A DNA stretch of 64,000 nt from a virus. The translations under genes and the position numbers were made by a program. Location of the stretch: positions 98,447-162,446 of IMG/VR virus record IMGVR_UViG_3300037231_000119. One strand, written 5' to 3'. The first letter of the stretch is position 1. Each line of letters opens with the position of its first letter. This document shows, piece after piece, positions 51,572 through 60,640 of this stretch. The notes beneath the pieces are model-generated. The model did no database searches. It had not been told where the DNA came from and was given only the letters and a program-made list of their open reading frames with translations.

Positions 51572-54037
51572 TTACGATACTCCCATAACTTGGATAGAGA
51601 CAAAAATGGTACTAGCCGTTTGAGCAATACCCACCTTTGTATTGGCGTCTCCACTGGCGGGAGCAAAAGTACTGTAGGGAACAAAAGCTCCAGCACTTCC
51701 CAAGTAAACGGGTCTGCCTTGGTCTGATGAGCCAAATGTAGTGTCGGATGATCCTAAAGTTAGAGTTCCTTCAGTTACAACTGTAATAGTCGTACCAGTA
51801 GGGACCGAACTAGCGGAGCTGAAAAGTCCAACCGCCCAGAACAGATCAAAAGAGGCTGTATTCCAGTCAGCAACATAAAGCCTTCCAGCCGTTTCTCCAT
51901 TAGAAGGCATACCCCAACGCATGACATATGTGGTATTGGCCGTAAGAGTCGTAGCTCCCCCATAAACAGCGGTCATTTCAGTAGTTGGAGCAACCAAGGC
52001 GCCACTCAAAGTTACGTTTGTAGCTAGAACTGTCCCTGTTAAAGTTGGGCTTGCACTTTGAACAACGGATCCGGTACCGGTCGTGGTGGCTGCTGAAATG
52101 GCAGTTCCATTACCTTGCAGGATTCCAGTAACTGAAGTTGCCATGGTCAAAACGTTAGCGCTATAGGATCCCGTGAACCCATTGGCAGATGCAACGGTTG
52201 AAACGATTGCACCTTGTGCGCCGTTGACGAATGTTACACCATCAGCAGAAGGAGCTTGTTGCCATTGACCCAAAGTGCCGGAATAAATAACCAAATTACC
52301 AACTTGGAAATTGGTCATTGAGGGATCAGTCAACCCCGCAACAGTACCAAGATCTAGAGCGCTAACCCTATATACGAAGCCATTAGTACCGGTACCATCT
52401 GCAAGAGCGGGAGTGTTTGTATTTGGATTCCAGGCTCCTTGGTATTCCATTACTACCGAGGGAAGAAAGGAGGCGGGAATTTTGGAGCTTCCATCAAGAG
52501 GAGCAACGCCCGATGCAGCACCGACCTCAGACTGAGTCACATAGGTAGCCGACAAACTTGGAATATCGGCAGAAACCAAAGCTCTAAAGGTAGGTTGAGC
52601 TGCTGATCCAGAACTAGGTCCGGCAAATACGGTGTTGGCGGATTGGGTAGTAAGGGTTTGGGTAAGTGTACCGGAACTGGTGACTGGAGATCCCGAAATA
52701 CCGTATATTGGCGTGGTGGAAGCATCAGCAAAAGCCACTGAGGTAACAGTGCCACTAGTGGATGGAGTCGCCCAATGCCCATCGCCAGAACTATTCGTCG
52801 ATGTCCAAACCTCACCAGAGGTGATGGCCCCACTAAGATCGTTGAACCGAATCTTGCCCTTTGTGGTATTACCCGTTCCTGGGGTAAGAATGATACTTCC
52901 ACCAATACCAGTGGCGCCGGTAGCATTTCCCGCGATAACGTTGACGTTTCCACCCGTACCGACCGTGTCGTTCGTTCCACCAGCGGCCAATTGAAGAAGG
53001 CCGCCGCCAGTTCCTAAACTGGTGCCACCCGAGAAACTGCCCGCTTGAACCAATAAGTCGCCGGGGGCGCCCGATCCAGCATCAACGGAGCCAGCGTTAA
53101 TATGAACAGGCCCGGCAGTTCCCGCTCCGTCTACAATATTTCCCGCGCTAATGAAAACACCGCCCGTGTTTCCAGTTGAAGCCGCGTTGGTTTGGTCGCC
53201 AGACACAAGGACTACGTTGGATGTATTATTTCCAGCAATTGCCGTGTCAGTAGATCCCAGAACAATCGCTAAATTAGTCTGGTCGAGATCCGAATTGTTT
53301 CCAAGGAAGGTAGATGGAGATCCGGTATAGTCGGACGTATAGGTACCCAGAGCTTCCAGTGGAGGTGGCAAAGAGAAGGAGGCTTGCCAAGTAGGAGCAC
53401 TGCTTGCGCCAGTGGAGGTCAGGACGTAACCAGAAGTACTCATCCCTGAAGATAGGGATTGCAGCGGTCCAGTAGAAGTCGTTCCGCCAGCGATAGGCGC
53501 ATAAGCGGTGAAGCTTGTATTTCCAGTACCGCCACTAGCAACAACTAAAGCCGAAGAAAGTGTAAGGGCGGCAGCTGTAACAGTTCCAGTAAAAGTCGGA
53601 CCTGCGGACAGAACAACGGTGCTACCAGTTCCAGTCGTAGTGCCAGCTATAAGAGCCGTACCATTAGCGGCTACTACGGGCGTAGTGAGTGTAGTGGAAA
53701 TAGTTAATATTGGAGTTGATCCACCGCTGGACGTACCGGCGAATCCATTGGAGGAAGCTATGGAGATAGCCGTAACTCCGGTCGCCGCAGGAGCTGCCCA
53801 ACTTAGAACTCCCGTGCCATCGTTAGTCAGGACATATCCTGAAGAGGCCGCCTGGGCAGTTGGCCAAATCATGGCGTAGGTGACTGTGGTCGCGGAGGCG
53901 TTTATCACTACATGTCCGGACGTGCTTCCGTCCATCTGCAAAGATCCGCCAAGCTCCAGGTTATTCGAGGGATTGGAGAGATCTACAGTACGATCTGCAC
54001 CGGATATGAGGCTTAAAAATTTGCTGTAATTTGCCAT
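51572..54037 (-). CDS. Large tail fibre protein
   Basis: This 821-residue protein is Thr/Ser/Gly-rich with repeating beta signatures (SSGYVLTNDGTGVLSWAAP, TTTGTGSTVVLSAGPTFTGT) and MEYQGAWNPNTNTPALADG. Such proteins form trimeric fibre shafts. The N-terminus (MANYSKFLSLISGADRTVDL) may attach to the baseplate. A shared AATCTTATAG element lies upstream at 54071-54081. Confidence 0.7.
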   Translation of the reverse strand: MANYSKFLSLISGADRTVDLSNPSNNLELGGSLQMDGSTSGHVVINASATTVTYAMIWPTAQAASSGYVLTNDGTGVLSWAAPAATGVTAISIASSNGFAGTSSGGSTPILTISTTLTTPVVAANGTALIAGTTTGTGSTVVLSAGPTFTGTVTAAALTLSSALVVASGGTGNTSFTAYAPIAGGTTSTGPLQSLSSGMSTSGYVLTSTGASSAPTWQASFSLPPPLEALGTYTSDYTGSPSTFLGNNSDLDQTNLAIVLGSTDTAIAGNNTSNVVLVSGDQTNAASTGNTGGVFISAGNIVDGAGTAGPVHINAGSVDAGSGAPGDLLVQAGSFSGGTSLGTGGGLLQLAAGGTNDTVGTGGNVNVIAGNATGATGIGGSIILTPGTGNTTKGKIRFNDLSGAITSGEVWTSTNSSGDGHWATPSTSGTVTSVAFADASTTPIYGISGSPVTSSGTLTQTLTTQSANTVFAGPSSGSAAQPTFRALVSADIPSLSATYVTQSEVGAASGVAPLDGSSKIPASFLPSVVMEYQGAWNPNTNTPALADGTGTNGFVYRVSALDLGTVAGLTDPSMTNFQVGNLVIYSGTLGQWQQAPSADGVTFVNGAQGAIVSTVASANGFTGSYSANVLTMATSVTGILQGNGTAISAATTTGTGSVVQSASPTLTGTVLATNVTLSGALVAPTTEMTAVYGGATTLTANTTYVMRWGMPSNGETAGRLYVADWNTASFDLFWAVGLFSSASSVPTGTTITVVTEGTLTLGSSDTTFGSSDQGRPVYLGSAGAFVPYSTFAPASGDANTKVGIAQTASTIFVSIQVMGVS

Positions 54038-54070
54038 GGCGGATATTTCCTAGGGATAAAAATCTTCTAA

Positions 54071-54081
54071 CTATAAGATTG
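54071..54081 (-). promoter_or_regulatory. CAATCTTATAG element (candidate promoter)
   Basis: On the minus strand this reads CAATCTTATAG, 34-44 bases upstream of the gene starting at 54037. The same 11-mer is at 57577-57587, and shorter versions lie at 1977-1986 and 58463-58470. Possibly part of a late promoter. Confidence 0.4.
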
Positions 54082-54123
54082 CTTTGCGAATTTATATTAA
54101 GATAGGTACGTGAAATTATTGGC

Positions 54124-54606
54124 TTATAATACCCCAACGACCTGTGTAAACAAGGATATGTCAAATTCCAAAATATTAACTTCGTTGGGTACCAAGACCC
54201 CCATAAAAATGCAGTACATGCCGGACGTAAAGCCATTTGAACCAGCTACAGGAATAATATTTGTGGGATTGGCGTCTGTTCCGATATAGAGAGGTGTTCC
54301 CAAAGGATAGGAATTAGTATTTGTATATAGCTTTAGGCGACCCGTTAGGATAACTGGGCCACTGGAAGAAACGGGAATACGTACATTCGCATACCCAACC
54401 ATATTACTCACAGAGGCTTGACTGCTTACATTCAGAGGAACTATCAGACCTGAAGAATTTGCGTAAACCGCCATAGCTTGCGGGATAGCCACGCTGCCAG
54501 AAGCGTTGGTATAGTTTGTGGTAATAGATTCAGCACTTCCAGTACTTTGCTCATTAAATGACACGGGGGAATACGACATATTAGAACACGCTCCAGGTAC
54601 TACCAT
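54124..54606 (-). CDS. Hypothetical structural protein (160 aa)
   Basis: The 160-residue protein begins MVVPGACSNMSYSPVSFNEQ and is Ser/Thr/Asn-rich with beta segments (LIVPLNVSSQASVSNMV, GPVILTGRLKLYTN). Its start lies inside the end of the upstream fibre gene. It may be a short fibre or baseplate accessory; a later start near the second Met is possible. Confidence 0.55.
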   Translation of the reverse strand: MVVPGACSNMSYSPVSFNEQSTGSAESITTNYTNASGSVAIPQAMAVYANSSGLIVPLNVSSQASVSNMVGYANVRIPVSSSGPVILTGRLKLYTNTNSYPLGTPLYIGTDANPTNIIPVAGSNGFTSGMYCIFMGVLVPNEVNILEFDISLFTQVVGVL

Positions 54607-57532
54607 CGCTTACCAACGAAACAGACATGTACTGAGTGGATAGCCCATAAGGGGGATTAAAGGTGCTGGTTCCATCGATCAAATCGGATCCAGCTGCGGC
54701 CACTGTTACGGAATTAACACTCCCATCAATTCGTTTTATGTAGAGTGCTTTTCCGGAAGCGCTGGAAGCTGATGGGAGAGTGATAGTGATATTTCCAGAA
54801 GTTGCATTAACTTTTATAAATCCATCCGTAAGAAGAACGGTGTAAGAGCTAGTCTTAGTCGAAATTGGGATTGGTCCATTCAATGCGTCTGTTCCGGGAG
54901 GTCCTGCTGGTCCTTGAGGCCCAGGAATATTTGAAGATCCGCCTCCACCGCCTCCTCCTAAGCCTATTCTCAGCTCCAGTTCGTCCCCGACGACCAAGCC
55001 ACCACCAGGAAGCGTAAGAATTTCAATTTGATTGGATGGGGCGCCCGCTGCACCCACTTCAGAATATGCTCCGGACTCAACATCTAGAAATTGACCATTC
55101 AAAAATACTTGGAGGGTTCCTTTGCCAACCGTATACTGAGCCAGTGTATTACTCTCTCGAGAATTGAGAGGCATAGTGATAACAGTACTGTTTGCGATTG
55201 GACCATTTAAGGACGTGGGCGGAGTCGCTCCCGATGCTACTATCTCAATAACTTCGTCATAAGTGGGTGAATCTAGAGAAGCGATCAATTCGCCATAAGC
55301 AACATCCAGTTCCTTAATAGCAAGAGTTAAATTGTCTCCATCATGGATAATGAAGTTTCCAGTACCAGTTCCGGTTTGTGAAGTCGTAACTGCAAAAGGA
55401 GTACCAACATTGCCATTAACAGTCGCGCTAGCAAAACCAGCCGATGTGTTCGTAACGACTAAAGTCCCAGCGCCAGACGTAGCGCTGAAATCTCCGGCCG
55501 AGGTCGTATTTAAAGCAGCGGCCAGTTCAGAGGCAACCAAAGTCGAACTATCCGAACTGAGAATTGGAACTTCAATATAAGTATTGACATTTGGAACTAC
55601 AGGAGCAGCACCAGAGCCATTCACCTGGAACCAAACAGCATACTGCCGGGCATCTGAAGAAGAATAAATTTGGAAGTATTGCCCGGCAGTAATCGTTGAA
55701 CCAGCGCCAATCGTAATATCGGTAATTTGCGGAACAGACCCTGGACTTAATGAGGCGCTATAGTTTGGCTTAGAGGCAGATGCTGATGGAGATCCAATAT
55801 ATTGCAGGAGTTCTTGGGAGGTTGTTCCACTGATATTTACGGATTCACCATTATCAAGTTCCATGCCAAGAAAGCGAATGTAAACTTTTGGACTTCCACC
55901 ATTATCTTCACGCAAAAACAACCAGAAAACGTCACCATTAACTGGAACAGATGCACGGGGAGCGATAAATATATTTCTAGTGGTAGTAGGGGTAGCAGTT
56001 GCAAGATATGAGCCAAATGCAAACTCTGCGGCGACACCACCGGGATTATTATCTGCGGGTAGCACGTTGGTAGTTAAAGTTACACTCGAGCCACTGTTAA
56101 TAGTCGAGATTTCATAGTACCCAGTAAATTGATTTGTTCCAACTTTGATCAAATCGCCAGGAAGAAGACCGGTTGTCCAAGTAACAGCTCCTACAGAAGT
56201 AACGGTTGGCGATCCGGAAGTGAAGATAAGCGGGGGAGTAATTGGGACATCCCTAACCAAAGTAATGTAGGCGCATTCATCATTAGCTAAAGTAATATCT
56301 GCCGATGTGGGATTCGCAGCAATGACATAAGAAAGAGAGGATCCAATGACATCAATTTCGATAGGGTCATTCCAGTTGATTTGGCCTGCGGTAGTGATAA
56401 CGCTCGGGGAGTAAAAAGTAACCCCTATGCCGACGCCGTTAATGGTAGCCTCTTGAGACATAGTAACCGTAGAGCCTGAAATGCTTACAATGGTGGTATT
56501 TTGTGGAATGCCGGTACCGAAGATATACTGTCCATCTGCAAGGCCTGTAACTGAGGCAAGGCTTGTCAGTTGATTGGAGCCGGTAGAAACTGTTCCGGAC
56601 GTAACAAGGATGGAGTTAGAGTTGGGCAGGATACCATTAGAAATCTCGCCAGCGCCAGTAATGACGGTATTGGAGAGGTCCTGATAAAGGGAGATAAGGG
56701 TTGGAGGCTGTGGGGCGGGCGCTGGTCCAGCGGGTCCGGCAAACCATGTCGTAGTGCCCTGGATAAGCTCCAACTGCGACATGATAGCATTCATCCAATC
56801 CTTAAGACAAGTTAACTGTTTGTCTCCACCTATAAACGGGGTGGCCGAGCTATCAATGGCCGAAACGGTAGTAGGGGGCTGGGTACGTCCTGCAGACCAT
56901 GGATAGGTATAGCCGGGATTAGGATTGATTCCACCAGTCTCGAGACTGCAAAACATCCAACGAGCATCAGTTATCGTGAGTACGTTTCCATTACCGTCCG
57001 TAGTGACGATAGCAATAGGAAGGACGTTTTCGGCCCAGACAGAAGTTGTTATAAGTACTTGAAATGTAAGGGTTTGAGAAGCTGGCGCAATTACTGGGAT
57101 CTCGTCCGAGGCAGAAGCGTTCCAGATGAATTTGACTAAATCAGTACTGGAATCTGGAAATCTGTTGTAGTCCAAACCAACATAGTTGGTGCTGTTAGCA
57201 CTAAATGATCCGGTAACACTGGTGTTAACGGCGGCATTTAGAATTTGATTCGGAGTGCCCGTAGGAGTCTGGAAGATGGTTCCAGATACGGAAGCGTCGA
57301 TATGCATCACGGAGCCCGGATCGACCACTAACTGAAGTCCATTCGCGGGGGCTCCAATAGCTCCGGCAGTAACAATCGAAAACCCTCTAACAAAATAGCC
57401 CTGCTGGGTGTTAGTAATAATCCCCGTTACCATTTCATCGAAGTCATTTCTAGACGCACTTTCGATGCGTCTCATATCATCGATTCCAAGTCTTTGTTCT
57501 GAAAGGAGATTTAGGCTTGATAGGATTGCCAT
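54581..57532 (-). CDS. Large tail/baseplate structural protein, collagen-like segment
   Basis: The 983-residue protein starts MAILSSLNLLSEQRLGIDDM, has long beta-rich regions and, near residue 860, a short Gly-X-Y stretch (GPQGPAGPPGTD) typical of trimerising collagen-like fibre segments. It shares SGLADGQYIFGTGIP-type modules with other structural proteins here. Likely a fibre shaft or tail structural protein. A CAATCTTATAG element precedes it at 57577-57587. Confidence 0.7.
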   Translation of the reverse strand: MAILSSLNLLSEQRLGIDDMRRIESASRNDFDEMVTGIITNTQQGYFVRGFSIVTAGAIGAPANGLQLVVDPGSVMHIDASVSGTIFQTPTGTPNQILNAAVNTSVTGSFSANSTNYVGLDYNRFPDSSTDLVKFIWNASASDEIPVIAPASQTLTFQVLITTSVWAENVLPIAIVTTDGNGNVLTITDARWMFCSLETGGINPNPGYTYPWSAGRTQPPTTVSAIDSSATPFIGGDKQLTCLKDWMNAIMSQLELIQGTTTWFAGPAGPAPAPQPPTLISLYQDLSNTVITGAGEISNGILPNSNSILVTSGTVSTGSNQLTSLASVTGLADGQYIFGTGIPQNTTIVSISGSTVTMSQEATINGVGIGVTFYSPSVITTAGQINWNDPIEIDVIGSSLSYVIAANPTSADITLANDECAYITLVRDVPITPPLIFTSGSPTVTSVGAVTWTTGLLPGDLIKVGTNQFTGYYEISTINSGSSVTLTTNVLPADNNPGGVAAEFAFGSYLATATPTTTRNIFIAPRASVPVNGDVFWLFLREDNGGSPKVYIRFLGMELDNGESVNISGTTSQELLQYIGSPSASASKPNYSASLSPGSVPQITDITIGAGSTITAGQYFQIYSSSDARQYAVWFQVNGSGAAPVVPNVNTYIEVPILSSDSSTLVASELAAALNTTSAGDFSATSGAGTLVVTNTSAGFASATVNGNVGTPFAVTTSQTGTGTGNFIIHDGDNLTLAIKELDVAYGELIASLDSPTYDEVIEIVASGATPPTSLNGPIANSTVITMPLNSRESNTLAQYTVGKGTLQVFLNGQFLDVESGAYSEVGAAGAPSNQIEILTLPGGGLVVGDELELRIGLGGGGGGGSSNIPGPQGPAGPPGTDALNGPIPISTKTSSYTVLLTDGFIKVNATSGNITITLPSASSASGKALYIKRIDGSVNSVTVAAAGSDLIDGTSTFNPPYGLSTQYMSVSLVSDGSTWSVF

Positions 57533-57576
57533 CGCTTTGTTCCGTTCGCTAATTGCTTATACCGCTATGGGTTCTA

Positions 57577-57587
57577 CTATAAGATTG
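57577..57587 (-). promoter_or_regulatory. CAATCTTATAG element (candidate promoter)
   Basis: Identical on the minus strand to the 11-mer at 54071-54081 and located 45-55 bases upstream of the gene starting at 57532. Together they may be a late promoter motif for the leftward structural genes. Confidence 0.4.
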
Positions 57588-57590
57588 TCA

Positions 57591-58457
57591 TTAAGCGGCC
57601 GAAATGGTCTCTTTAATGGGTGATTCAGAAATACCTAAAAACAACAGGCACTTGTCTATACACGCCTGCTTATTGATATTCCAGTCTTCTTCTTTAATAT
57701 GGAGAATCTGGATACCCCTAGTCTTGAACCAATCGTCTTTGATGGTATGATAATTTCGAATATCCTCGTCAGACCACAGGACCTTCCGCTTATCAGCTCT
57801 CATTCTTTTGAATGAATGCCAGTGCTTGCCATCAAATTCAATACCCAGATTAAGTTCTGGCACGAAGATATCAATCTCAAAACCCCTTATGAAAGGTTTA
57901 CCCGCAATTTTAACTTTCCTGTCGAACAGTTTTTTAGAAGTTGGGGCGATCGACTGTATTTTAGTAAAGAGTTCTTTTTCTAAATTGGAGATACCGCCAG
58001 ACGATGTCATATGCTCACATACCAGGCGCAAAATGCCTCTCCTTTTGGCAGTCCAGTAATGCTTAGAGCTATATTTTCTGAAATCGCGTATCCTTAAATA
58101 TTTATTGGCCTCTAACTGTATTTCTTCAGTTGTGTAGTACTCGTACCCCTCGGTCATATGGGAACGGACTTCGTCCATCATACCCATTCTATGGGCGGCA
58201 TCATGGGCCTTAGGGTGCTCACGTTTAAAATCCGCTATTTTGTTGTGTTTGCTGGCCTGCTCTAGTATCATTGTTTTTGTCCAGTGAATATAGCCACCAA
58301 CCATATGCCTACATATGAGTTCCAATACGCCCATTCTATACGCGGCCTGATATGCCCCATTACTATATTTTGCAAAATCAGCGCTTGTTTTATACCTCAA
58401 CGCCTCTAGTTGCAACTTTTCAAGAGGCCACTTTCGCTTCTTTCCTATCTTCTTCAT
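57591..58457 (-). CDS. Vsr/PD-(D/E)XK-like endonuclease with triplicated N-terminal module
   Basis: The 288-residue protein has three similar N-terminal modules of about 45 residues (ending in YRMGVLELICRHM, HRMGMMDEVRSHM and KRRGILRLVCEHM), probably helical DNA-binding units. The C-terminal nuclease part (LNLGIEFDGKHWHSF, then WFKTRGIQILHIKEEDW) resembles very-short-patch or homing-type EDxHD nucleases. It lies at the end of the tail gene cluster and may be a mobile element or a modified-DNA nuclease. Confidence 0.7.
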   Translation of the reverse strand: MKKIGKKRKWPLEKLQLEALRYKTSADFAKYSNGAYQAAYRMGVLELICRHMVGGYIHWTKTMILEQASKHNKIADFKREHPKAHDAAHRMGMMDEVRSHMTEGYEYYTTEEIQLEANKYLRIRDFRKYSSKHYWTAKRRGILRLVCEHMTSSGGISNLEKELFTKIQSIAPTSKKLFDRKVKIAGKPFIRGFEIDIFVPELNLGIEFDGKHWHSFKRMRADKRKVLWSDEDIRNYHTIKDDWFKTRGIQILHIKEEDWNINKQACIDKCLLFLGISESPIKETISAA

Positions 58458-58514
58458 ACCCTTAAGATTGTCCTTTATTCTTATATATCATATCTTTATC
58501 CTACCATATTCTTA

Positions 58515-58543
58515 TTGATTTCACAACAATCTTGTATTATAGT
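58515..58543 (+). promoter_or_regulatory. Promoter (TTGATT-N17-TATAGT), leaderless
   Basis: TTGATT (58515-58520), 17 nt, TATAGT (58538-58543), then 7 nt to ATG 58551. No ribosome binding site precedes the ATG. Confidence 0.55.
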
Positions 58544-58550
58544 CATCTAA

Positions 58551-58946
58551 ATGAGGTGCGATTTGGGAAAAAATACCCGTGGATCCAAAGAGTTCACCAA
58601 AGAACAACGGCTAATTAAACAAAATTCTGAATTAAAACGAGAACTTGCGCATTTAAGGAAGCAAATCTCCCGTTTAGACGGCGATAGATACGAAACCATT
58701 AGACAATTAGCCGCCGATAATGACGAATCTATGCGATTTCAAAACATTTCTGAGGAGTCCAGCCCCAATATGGAGGCTTTGAAGGCCGAATGGAAATGCC
58801 GGGAATGTGCTGAAGGCGTTTTAGAGATAGCGCTTTATCCAAAAACAGGCCAAACATGGTACTATAGAAAATGCACGGATTGCAAAAACAGAACTTTAGG
58901 TAAGCGATATGACGAACAATCAGTTAAGGGGATCATCAAAAAGTGA
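58551..58946 (+). CDS. Coiled-coil protein with C-terminal zinc ribbon
   Basis: This 131-residue protein has a basic coiled coil (LIKQNSELKRELAHLRKQIS) and a C-terminal Cys4 ribbon (CRECAEGVLEIALYPK, then CTDCKNRTLGKRY). This recalls small transcription-linked zinc proteins. It is the first gene of the rightward block ending in the CRISPR locus and appears to use a leaderless start. Confidence 0.6.
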   Translation: MRCDLGKNTRGSKEFTKEQRLIKQNSELKRELAHLRKQISRLDGDRYETIRQLAADNDESMRFQNISEESSPNMEALKAEWKCRECAEGVLEIALYPKTGQTWYYRKCTDCKNRTLGKRYDEQSVKGIIKK

Positions 58947-59164
58947 ATAATTTTGTGGATGGAAGTGTGATTATCTGTGGAAGTGGGCAGTCCGGCTGTA
59001 TTACGCAAATGGGTAAAGATATTTGGGTTCTACTTCTTAACGGCGATATTTGGATTGGTCCCGCTCATCAATGCCGATTCCCCCAAGATGCCGAGGACCT
59101 AGCCGCATGTCCTCTCAGCGTAGATCGCCTCGAGAATCGCATTACCCACTTTGATAAAGAATAG
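58943..59164 (+). CDS. Hypothetical protein (73 aa)
   Basis: Begins with GTG 58943, overlapping the previous gene by four bases. Beta-rich (NFVDGSVIICGSGQSG, IWVLLLNGDIWIGPAH) and lacks a catalytic motif. It runs convergently into the minus-strand gene at 59165. Function unknown. Confidence 0.5.
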   Translation: MNNFVDGSVIICGSGQSGCITQMGKDIWVLLLNGDIWIGPAHQCRFPQDAEDLAACPLSVDRLENRITHFDKE

Positions 59165-59983
59165 CTAATCTACTTGGCTAAGTAGAGCGATCAATGGATT
59201 GGTCGGATCCTGAAAATAAGACGCCATTAGCCCACCAGCGCTACCATACTTGCGCTTAATTCCATTATGGATTTGCTTACAAACCCAATTAGTCAGTTTG
59301 CCGTATCCTTGGGCCGCAATTGATCCATGTAAGAATAGGCAGTCTCCATTATTATCCGAACTATCACCAAACCAAGCGCTAACCAAAGCCGAGCAGGCCC
59401 ACCATACCCAAAAGAATGGGTTGACAGTCTCTCTAAGAGACATCTGCATTACGGCCAGGAACGCTGGGAATCTACCTAGCCAAGAAGTCTTATCAAACTT
59501 ACCGGGCTGAATGTTATTCCAGACCCATCTGACACGTCCAAAAGTCAGGATCTTGATCAGCCAGAAATAAACTTTCTGATTAAATTGGTATTCTTCCGTA
59601 CTATCAATCCCTTGAGCACTCTTTAGACCGAATTCGTAGATGGCTCTCGTCATAAAGCGGTGATTGGGGGATAGGAGAGCTTCTGAGGACATCAGGCCAT
59701 ACATGTCGTCCTGAGCTTCTCGGTCACCTTGGAATACTGGGGTTCTACATAAAATACCGGGTTGAGAAAAATTAGCGGCATATACGTTAAGGATTCTTTG
59801 AGTCTCTTGGGCAGAAATCTGGTTGGTAGATACTAGGCCGTAAGTATAGTGAGAAGTAAAAAGATTGCCATTTCCAGTAGATAGGCCCTGATTGTTATTG
59901 GTGATCATGCCCCATTGATCTGTCCAGGATTGGAAATTGGATAGTTGGCACGTATTTTGATTTGTGAGAGCGTAGTTGGACAT
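59165..59983 (-). CDS. Hypothetical protein (272 aa), aromatic-rich
   Basis: I chose ATG 59983 (MSNYALTNQNTCQLSNF) over the upstream ATG at 60040, which would overlap the divergent lysin gene. The middle has Trp-rich segments (RVRWVWNNIQPGKFDKTSW, NPFFWVWWACSALVSAWFG), and the C-terminus contains a basic helix (HNGIKRKYGSAGGLMASYF). It may be membrane-associated or a structural protein; the family is not recognised. It lies back to back with the lysin operon. Confidence 0.55.
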   Translation of the reverse strand: MSNYALTNQNTCQLSNFQSWTDQWGMITNNNQGLSTGNGNLFTSHYTYGLVSTNQISAQETQRILNVYAANFSQPGILCRTPVFQGDREAQDDMYGLMSSEALLSPNHRFMTRAIYEFGLKSAQGIDSTEEYQFNQKVYFWLIKILTFGRVRWVWNNIQPGKFDKTSWLGRFPAFLAVMQMSLRETVNPFFWVWWACSALVSAWFGDSSDNNGDCLFLHGSIAAQGYGKLTNWVCKQIHNGIKRKYGSAGGLMASYFQDPTNPLIALLSQVD

Positions 59984-59992
59984 AAAATAAGA

Positions 59993-60021
59993 TTGACTGG
60001 TAAGGTTTGTTGGGTTATTGT
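59993..60021 (+). promoter_or_regulatory. Promoter for the lysin-CRISPR operon (leaderless)
   Basis: TTGACT (59993-59998), 17 nt, TATTGT (60016-60021), then 6 nt to ATG 60028. The hexamers match those at 11579. It lies in the divergent gap and would drive the lysin, two small genes and the cas genes. Confidence 0.6.
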
Positions 60022-60027
60022 CAAAGG

Positions 60028-60483
60028 ATGGAAGTAACAACTATCATTCTAAATGCGGCTAAGGTGGCTAAAGTCTCAGGAACGCTCCTTCTGGCCATTT
60101 GCAGCCATGAGTCAAATAATTTCACGATGAATTATGCCCCACATGATCACGGGACCCCCAGTTATGGACAGTGTCAGCTGAAATTTTCCACGAGCAAAAT
60201 GTTGGGATTTAAGGGTAAGGCTGAAGAACTTAACGATCCTACGACGAATGCTCTGTGGGCAGCTAAATATCTCGCGTATCAGCAGACCCGATATGGCAGG
60301 GATGACTGGGTGATGCTTACTGGCGCCTACAATGCAGGATCGTATCTCCCTAGCAAAAAAATGTTTGGTTGTCCTCGTAATGTCAAATATGTTAGGCTAG
60401 TTCAACGAAAATTGCCATTGGAGTATCAAGACAGATTGAACTGCTGGCTTGTGGAGAGAACGGGGATTGTAACAAATGAGTAA
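60028..60483 (+). CDS. SLT-type lytic transglycosylase (endolysin-like)
   Basis: I chose ATG 60028 (151 residues). The goose-type/SLT pattern is clear: LLLAICSHESNNF with the catalytic Glu, TPSYGQCQLKFSTSKMLGF, LNDPTTNALWAAKYLAYQ, TRYGRDDWVMLTGAYNAGSY. It would cleave the glycan strands of the host murein. It has no signal peptide, so it needs a holin or acts within the virion. Its promoter and tight spacing make it the first gene of the unit that includes the cas genes. Confidence 0.82.
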   Translation: MEVTTIILNAAKVAKVSGTLLLAICSHESNNFTMNYAPHDHGTPSYGQCQLKFSTSKMLGFKGKAEELNDPTTNALWAAKYLAYQQTRYGRDDWVMLTGAYNAGSYLPSKKMFGCPRNVKYVRLVQRKLPLEYQDRLNCWLVERTGIVTNE

Positions 60484-60640
60484 GTGTGATTTTTGTGAAA
60501 AAGAAATGGTTGGATGCTGCTCTTATCAATGCGCTCTTTACTGCGAAGACCATGAAAAAGAGGCCCTTGAAGTGGAAAAACGTATGTGCGAGGCAATGGA
60601 AGAAGATCTTGCCGCATTTAGAGAAAAATATGACAATTAA
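60476..60640 (+). CDS. Small zinc-finger-like protein (54 aa)
   Basis: ATG 60476 overlaps the lysin stop by eight bases. It encodes MSKCDFCEKEMVGCCSY, QCALYCEDHEKEA and an acidic helix, so Cys and His residues could bind zinc. Its stop overlaps the next gene. Function unknown; the position just before the cas genes is notable. Confidence 0.5.
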   Translation: MSKCDFCEKEMVGCCSYQCALYCEDHEKEALEVEKRMCEAMEEDLAAFREKYDN

